A stretch of DNA of 64,000 nucleotides, taken from an uncultured Candidatus Melainabacteria bacterium (GTDB taxonomy: Bacteria; Cyanobacteriota; Vampirovibrionia; Gastranaerophilales; Gastranaerophilaceae). How positions within the stretch are numbered: position 1 is the first letter of the stretch; the number at the start of each line of letters is the position of its first letter. The stretch lies in NCBI GenBank assembly GCA_947570135.1, contig CANOTP010000005.1, positions 62,001-126,000 on the forward strand. The letters are read 5' to 3'. A program made the translations under genes and the position numbers. The notes under the pieces were generated by a model that was given only the letters and a program-made list of their open reading frames with translations, did no database searches and was not told the DNA's origin. Of the stretch, positions 59,290-64,000 are shown one piece after another.

Positions 59290-61476
59290 CTATTTACAAC
59301 ATTTGTCGATTTCTTCAATAAGTTTTTGTCTGATATTTTCTTTTGTATAGAAGAATTTGTTGTATTTCTCTTTGTTTTCGGGTTCAAGTTCAAAATTATT
59401 TTCTACATAATATTTAATTTTTTCAATAACTTCATCCTCTTCAAAACAAACATTTGGCAATATATATTTTTTGTAATCAAACTTTGCCATATCATTTTTA
59501 TCTTGTGGATGTGCATTTGGTTCATTTTTATCCAACAAATAAAACAAAACAGGCTTATTTTGAAACATAAAATCAAATGTAACTGAAGAAAAATCTGTAA
59601 TCAGACAAGAACATTTTCTTATACATTCAGATATTTTATCAGTATCCACAATTTCAACATTTTTATTTCTTATATCTAAATTAATACCTTGATTGTGCAA
59701 CAATGCAGGATGCGGTGCAAAATACAATTTAATATTGTCATCTAACAAGTATTTTTGTAATTTATTATTATTTAGCAAACTATTCAAATTTTGCTTATAT
59801 AATGAGTTTTCAAAAGTCAGCAAGTCTAACTTTCGCCAAGTGAGCATTACCAAAATACTCCTTTCGCTTTTAGAATTATCTTTAAGCAAATCCCAGCGTG
59901 GCAGTCCTGCTTTTAAAAACATACGGTCATCCCAATTATATTTTTTAAAAATTTTATACTCCTCACCTGACGAGATTAAAATTTTATCAAACTTTTCATC
60001 TGTCAAATAACCATTGGACAAAACAGATTCTTTTAAATATATTTGTCCATGTTGAATAAAAATATACTGCCAATACGGATTATTTTTGAAAAAATTATTT
60101 GTAACAGTTGTATTGGCTCCGAATGAAGATATAACAGCTTTACACCTTAATAAAATCGGATAAACTTCTTCCAAGAAATCTCCGGGATTGGTCATTGATG
60201 AATTTTTTAAACTTATAATATTTTTTAATTGACCTTGTTGTTCAAGCTTTTTATATAGCTCCGAATCTTCTAATACAACATAATATGATTTTTTCCCTAT
60301 AGATTTCATATATTCAAACAAAGAAAAAGCATCTATACATTCAACAGTTGAATCATGTAACGCATCAAATAATAAATAACTGTCTTTATGGTACTTTTTA
60401 TGAAATTTTGATATTTTTTTTATAAACTCATTTTCTTTTTTTGCCTGTTCTTTTTTGTAATATTCAAACTTAAACTTAATACCACACAGATTTATAACCT
60501 TATGATTATCACTGTTTGTTACATAGAAAATTTTATTTGCAATTTGTATAAGTTTTTTATATTTGAACTTATGTATTTGAGTTTTTAACATTTTTATATA
60601 ACAGAAATCTTTTCTATCATATTTTTTTAACATTAAAAAAAAACAATCCGTTTTGTATAAATATTTTGTAGGAATATTATCGCATAATGTTTTTAGTTCA
60701 TACCAAAGAGATTTTGCCCACCTATCAAGAATTTTAGCTTGTATATATTCACTTGCTGTTTTAAAATAAAAACTGTCTGTTAAAACCTCAATAGCATTGA
60801 ATACTTCAGCACTTTGAAAATAACTTTGATTACTCATTGTGCTGTTATCACGTATTTTGTAATTATATAAAGGTATATTTAGAACTGAGATTTCAGGGTT
60901 ATTCTCTAAACAATATAACCAAAAGAAAACAGTATCTTCTCCTTTTTTTAATTTAGTATCAAATCTTTTTAGATTACTGTTTTTATATAATTTACCCAAT
61001 ATTCCTGTATTTATATAAAAGAAATTATCAGGGCATTGCGTAAATGTGAATTTATCAGTTAAAATATTATCTAATTCTTTTGCTCTATGTTTAGTTTCTT
61101 GAGTTACCAAAAAATAATTGAATATTAATAAATTTGAGTTATCTTTTTTTATTTTTTCATATATGGACTGACAGGTTTGTATTTCTAAATAATCATCTGA
61201 ATCAACAAACATAACGTACTCGCCATTAGCCATCTCTAAACCTGTATTACGAGCATCTGAAACTCCACTATTTTTCTTATTGATTACAGTAATTCGATCA
61301 TCTTTTTGAGCATAAGCTTTTAATATCTCCAACGAATTATCCGTAGAACCGTCATTTATACAAATTATTTCTATCTCTTTTAATGTCTGATTAACAAGAG
61401 AATCCAAACATTTTACTAAATACTCTTCAACATTATATATAGGTACAATTATTGATACCTTCGGCTGATTATTCAT
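59290..61476 (-). CDS. GT2 glycosyltransferase fused to a CDP-glycerol glycerophosphotransferase domain
   Basis: This is a 728-residue protein with an N-terminal GT2 domain (VSIIVPIYNVEEYLVKCLDSL, FVDSDDYLE) very close to the neighbouring single-domain enzyme. After INLCGIKFKFEYY comes a TagF-like domain: IFIQHGQIYLKES, FAPHPALLH with a family histidine, and LITDFSSVTFDFMFQNKP, the classical Glyphos_transf signature. The gene is clearly more AT-rich than the chromosome around it, suggesting transfer. It is the first gene of the three-gene glycan cluster. Confidence 0.87.
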   Translation of the reverse strand: MNNQPKVSIIVPIYNVEEYLVKCLDSLVNQTLKEIEIICINDGSTDNSLEILKAYAQKDDRITVINKKNSGVSDARNTGLEMANGEYVMFVDSDDYLEIQTCQSIYEKIKKDNSNLLIFNYFLVTQETKHRAKELDNILTDKFTFTQCPDNFFYINTGILGKLYKNSNLKRFDTKLKKGEDTVFFWLYCLENNPEISVLNIPLYNYKIRDNSTMSNQSYFQSAEVFNAIEVLTDSFYFKTASEYIQAKILDRWAKSLWYELKTLCDNIPTKYLYKTDCFFLMLKKYDRKDFCYIKMLKTQIHKFKYKKLIQIANKIFYVTNSDNHKVINLCGIKFKFEYYKKEQAKKENEFIKKISKFHKKYHKDSYLLFDALHDSTVECIDAFSLFEYMKSIGKKSYYVVLEDSELYKKLEQQGQLKNIISLKNSSMTNPGDFLEEVYPILLRCKAVISSFGANTTVTNNFFKNNPYWQYIFIQHGQIYLKESVLSNGYLTDEKFDKILISSGEEYKIFKKYNWDDRMFLKAGLPRWDLLKDNSKSERSILVMLTWRKLDLLTFENSLYKQNLNSLLNNNKLQKYLLDDNIKLYFAPHPALLHNQGINLDIRNKNVEIVDTDKISECIRKCSCLITDFSSVTFDFMFQNKPVLFYLLDKNEPNAHPQDKNDMAKFDYKKYILPNVCFEEDEVIEKIKYYVENNFELEPENKEKYNKFFYTKENIRQKLIEEIDKCCK

Positions 61477-61630
61477 TTTTTCTCCTTAATTCCAATAAAA
61501 GTTGATACCTAATAACAAGTATCTCTATTTACTCATGTCATTAATTATCAAGTTTGTCAAGAATTATTTGTCAACAAATCACATTATGGCTAAAGTCCTT
61601 AATAAGTAAGATAAATAAAAGGCAAATTAA

Positions 61631-61969
61631 ATGGACGAAATTAAACTAAAAAAATTATTTGGAAAACGTTTGAGGAAACTCAGACAAAGGAAAAATCTTA
61701 CTCAGGAAAAACTTTCGGAAATGGTTTGGATTGATCCTCAGCATTATTGTAAAATGGAGAACGGCAATCATTTTCCGACAGTAAAAAATCTTGTTAATAT
61801 AGCTAATGCTTTAGATATTGGCATTCAGGACTTGTTTTCTTTTGACAAGTCAGAAGAAGATGAAACAATTTCTCAAATTACATCCGAACTTAAAAAAATG
61901 AATCAAAAAGAATTAAAACATTTTCTTGAAATAATCATATCTTATGAGAAAATGCAAAGTGAAGATTAA
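61631..61969 (+). CDS. XRE-family transcriptional regulator
   Basis: This 112-residue protein has the N-terminal helix-turn-helix [25 protein letters not shown] in pieces and a charged helical C-terminus ([21 protein letters not shown]). AAAAGG lies before the ATG, so unlike several other XRE genes here it has a leader. It is divergent from the glycosyltransferase cluster, which it may regulate, and convergent with cysE with a 4-base overlap. Confidence 0.88.
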   Translation: MDEIKLKKLFGKRLRKLRQRKNLTQEKLSEMVWIDPQHYCKMENGNHFPTVKNLVNIANALDIGIQDLFSFDKSEEDETISQITSELKKMNQKELKHFLEIIISYEKMQSED

Positions 61970-62607
61970 GATTTTTCTTTCAAAATTTCGATTTCTGCTT
62001 TCAATTTATTAATTTCACATCTTACAGGGTCAGGAATCCTGTTATGCATCAGATTTCCGTTTGAATCCACAACCGCGCGGTGAACAATTCTTCCGGGAAC
62101 TCCGACAACAGTTGAGCGTTCGGGGACATCGTCTACCACAACAGAACCTGCTCCGATTCGCACATAATCTCCAATATTTATATTCCCCAAAACTTTAGCA
62201 CCTGCTCCGACAATAACGTTATTACCTAATGTCGGGTGGCGTTTGCCCGATTCTTTACCTGTTCCGCCTAATGTAACCTGTTGATAAATTAAAACATCAT
62301 CACCAATTACCGTTGTTTCCCCGATTACAACGCCTTCGCCGTGGTCTATAAAGAATCTCCGTCCAATCCTTGCCCCCGGGTGAATTTCAATCCCTGTGAC
62401 AATTCTTGTAAGATAAGAGATTATTCTTGGAATAAGCGGGATATTCCATTTATACAGTCTGTGCGCAAATCTGTATGCCACAAGTGCGTGCAATCCCGGG
62501 TAACAGAGGATTACCTCCAACAAATTTTTTGCCGCAGGATCATTATCATAAATGACTTTTATATCCTCTTTAACTTTCGTTATACCGCGTTTAATTGTAC
62601 TGAACAT
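61966..62607 (-). CDS. cysE: Serine O-acetyltransferase
   Basis: This 213-residue protein makes O-acetylserine for cysteine synthesis. The helical N-terminal part contains [16 protein letters not shown]. The left-handed beta-helix has [27 protein letters not shown] in pieces, with the catalytic histidine in [11 protein letters not shown], then [18 protein letters not shown] for serine and acetyl-CoA contacts. It is the shorter bacterial form, without the extra N-terminal region of E. coli CysE. It overlaps the tyrS stop by one base. Confidence 0.95.
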   Translation of the reverse strand: MFSTIKRGITKVKEDIKVIYDNDPAAKNLLEVILCYPGLHALVAYRFAHRLYKWNIPLIPRIISYLTRIVTGIEIHPGARIGRRFFIDHGEGVVIGETTVIGDDVLIYQQVTLGGTGKESGKRHPTLGNNVIVGAGAKVLGNINIGDYVRIGAGSVVVDDVPERSTVVGVPGRIVHRAVVDSNGNLMHNRIPDPVRCEINKLKAEIEILKEKS

Positions 62608-63830
62608 TATTTTACCAACTTAGCAAATTTACGTTTCCCTGCCTGTAATATTACACTATCATCAAAAGTAACAGAATAAGACATGTCAGCAATTTTTTCA
62701 CCGTCAAGTTTTACTCCGCCGCCTTGGATTAAACGTTTTGCTTCCCCTCTGCTTGATGCAAAGTTAAGCTCGGTTAACAAGTCAAGTATATTTTTACCCT
62801 GTTCGATTTTAACTTCCTGAATATCCTCAGGGATACCCTTATTCGAAACTACATTGATAAAATCAGCTTGAGCTGCGTCAGCACCGTCTTTACCATGGTA
62901 TTCTTCGGTTATTTGATGTGCTAACTGCATTTTGATATTACGAGGGTTAACAGAACCGTCTGCGATTTGTCTGTCGTAAGTTTCAAGTTCTTCTTTTGTC
63001 GCATCTGTTAATAAACTGTAATAACGCGTTATCATATTATCAGGGATACTCATCAATTTGCCGAACATGTCTTTAGCACTGTCTGTTAAAGATATACAGT
63101 GTTCAGGATAAGTTTTTGACATTTTAACAACCCCGTCGGTGCCTTCTAACAATGGTAATAATACAACCAGTTGCGGATATTTTTTGCCGTAAGCTGATTG
63201 TATGTCGCGTCCCAATAAAGTATTAAATCTTTGGTCTGTTCCGCCTAATTCGATATCAGCATTAATTGCCACAGAATCATAAGCCTGCATCAAAGGATAG
63301 AAAAATTCGACAATAGAAATAGGTTTACCTTCAGAATAACGTTTTGCAAAATCATCTCTTGTCATCATCTGTGCAACAGTAACTTGAGCGGATAATTTTA
63401 AAAGTTCCGTAAAGCTCATTTTGTGAAGCCAGTCAGCATTATTAACAACTTCTGCGTCTTTTACGTCAATAACTTTTGCCATTTGTTCAAAATAAGTTTT
63501 AGCATTTTCTTCAACCTGTTCTTTTGTCAAAGCAGGTCTGGTTTCTGATTTTCCTGACGGGTCGCCGACCATGGCGGTAGCACCGCCCACAAGTAATACA
63601 ATCTTATGTCCAAGGGCTTGAAACTCTTTTAGTTTTCTCATAACAACAGTATGACCAAGGTGCAAATCAGGTCTTGTCGGATCCATTCCGAGTTTAATAC
63701 GAAGCGGAGTGTTTGTATCTGCTGCGTGTTGTAACTTTGCCGCAAGTTCTTCTAATCCGCCCGGTAAAACTTCCGCGTTTCTTGCAATGTGTTTTGCCTG
63801 ATTTATAAATTCTTCTCTTATTTCTGTCAT
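62607..63830 (-). CDS. tyrS: Tyrosyl-tRNA synthetase
   Basis: The ATG at 63830 ([11 protein letters not shown]) follows GGAGAAAG, and a longer frame to 63914 is not supported. The 407-residue enzyme has the class I HIGH motif as HLGH in [14 protein letters not shown] and the KMSKS motif as KMSKTYP. A C-terminal S4 RNA-binding domain lies in [26 protein letters not shown] and KMSKT variants are typical of the TyrZ-like branch. No T-box is seen in the leader. Confidence 0.96.
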   Translation of the reverse strand: MTEIREEFINQAKHIARNAEVLPGGLEELAAKLQHAADTNTPLRIKLGMDPTRPDLHLGHTVVMRKLKEFQALGHKIVLLVGGATAMVGDPSGKSETRPALTKEQVEENAKTYFEQMAKVIDVKDAEVVNNADWLHKMSFTELLKLSAQVTVAQMMTRDDFAKRYSEGKPISIVEFFYPLMQAYDSVAINADIELGGTDQRFNTLLGRDIQSAYGKKYPQLVVLLPLLEGTDGVVKMSKTYPEHCISLTDSAKDMFGKLMSIPDNMITRYYSLLTDATKEELETYDRQIADGSVNPRNIKMQLAHQITEEYHGKDGADAAQADFINVVSNKGIPEDIQEVKIEQGKNILDLLTELNFASSRGEAKRLIQGGGVKLDGEKIADMSYSVTFDDSVILQAGKRKFAKLVK

Positions 63831-63885
63831 AATCTTTCTCCTATACTTGCCTGAGATTATATCAAAAAAACACAAAATATAGAAG

Positions 63886-63912
63886 GGCGGCAGCAGAATT
63901 TCTGCTGCCGCC
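63886..63912 (-). terminator. Strong hairpin terminator of the upstream minus-strand gene
   Basis: GGCGGCAGCAGAA (63886-63898) pairs with TTCTGCTGCCGCC (63900-63912). Read on the minus strand it is followed by a U-rich stretch, so it ends the gene entering from the right edge before tyrS begins. Confidence 0.8.
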
Positions 63913-63929
63913 ACATAAGAATAATATTA

Positions 63930-64000
63930 TTATACTTCTAAGTTTTTTAATTCCATTCTTAAGATATTGATTTGTTCGTTATAATAATCCAACCAGGTTT
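63930..64000 (-). CDS. 3' end of a partial gene
   Basis: The last 22 codons of a minus-strand frame (TWLDYYNEQINILRMELK, then NLEV and stop) enter from the right edge, followed directly by the GC-rich terminator. The residues are helical and charged. Too little is present to name the protein. Confidence 0.55.
   Translation of the reverse strand, partial: TWLDYYNEQINILRMELKNLEV

Noticed and set aside
63831-63912. T-box leader of tyrS
   Set aside because: The strong hairpin lies upstream of the tyrS promoter region and directly behind the stop of another gene. No specifier loop or T-box sequence is visible.

Overview
The window looks like a chromosomal segment of a gut-type non-photosynthetic cyanobacterial relative (Vampirovibrionia/Melainabacteria, most likely Gastranaerophilales). 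I infer this from four things together: AT-rich DNA, lipid A and heptose genes of a diderm, several N-methylated prepilin-like proteins with a near-identical FTLAEVLITLGIIG leader, and many lineage-restricted hypotheticals with 'PxFxG'-type short motifs. No rRNA or marker phylogeny is available here, so the assignment is an inference.

Layout. 1-2.8 kb: envelope genes (heptose-1-P adenylyltransferase 3' end, lpxD, lpxC, fabZ). 2.9-10 kb: a degenerate PilB/GspE-like ATPase with a CheY-like regulator, a prepilin-like protein, a small HTH gene, a tandem-duplicated small protein, dxr and a hybrid histidine kinase. 10.1-21.5 kb: a co-directional podovirus-like virion cassette (LuxR-type HTH, amidase, gp10-like tail protein, P22-like coat protein, scaffold-like protein, adaptor, small terminase, GNAT enzyme, portal, large terminase, two membrane or ejection-type proteins). 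It has no integrase, repressor or replication genes. It is followed by about 0.5 kb of hairpin-rich DNA that partly repeats the last phage gene. 22-30.5 kb: a CNNM/CorC transporter-like protein, a secreted protein, a large protein behind a sigma-28-like promoter, lineage-specific proteins, and mutS.

30.5-36.5 kb: two small XRE regulators, then a type III export-gate operon (SpoA-domain C-ring protein, FliO, FliP, FliQ, FliR) and another prepilin-like protein. 36.5-42.5 kb: a zinc dehydrogenase, a sugar-type solute-binding protein, rarA, a candidate papain-like cysteine peptidase and a stand-alone TOPRIM protein. 42.5-47 kb: tRNA-Glu(TTC), an inserted GC-rich palindromic element flanked by direct repeats, a SLOG-like protein, three XRE regulators (two are tandem duplicates), candidate regulatory RNAs, a large hypothetical and aroQ.

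47-55.9 kb: small hypotheticals, an XRE regulator divergent from a prepilin gene, a Nif3-family protein, coaBC, a frameshifted WG-repeat gene, gmk, groES-groEL and two small hypotheticals. 56-61.5 kb: three glycosyltransferases, two of them fused to CDP-glycerol glycerophosphotransferase-like domains. 61.6-64 kb: an XRE regulator, cysE, tyrS and the 3' end of another gene.

Working together: the lipid A, heptose and glycosyltransferase genes build the cell surface. The export gate and the sigma-28-like promoter point to a flagellar or flagellum-derived secretion system. The phage-like cassette has the parts list of a compact DNA-packaging particle but no sign here of autonomous replication or integration, so a domesticated or gene-transfer-agent-like particle is the most interesting hypothesis for this window.
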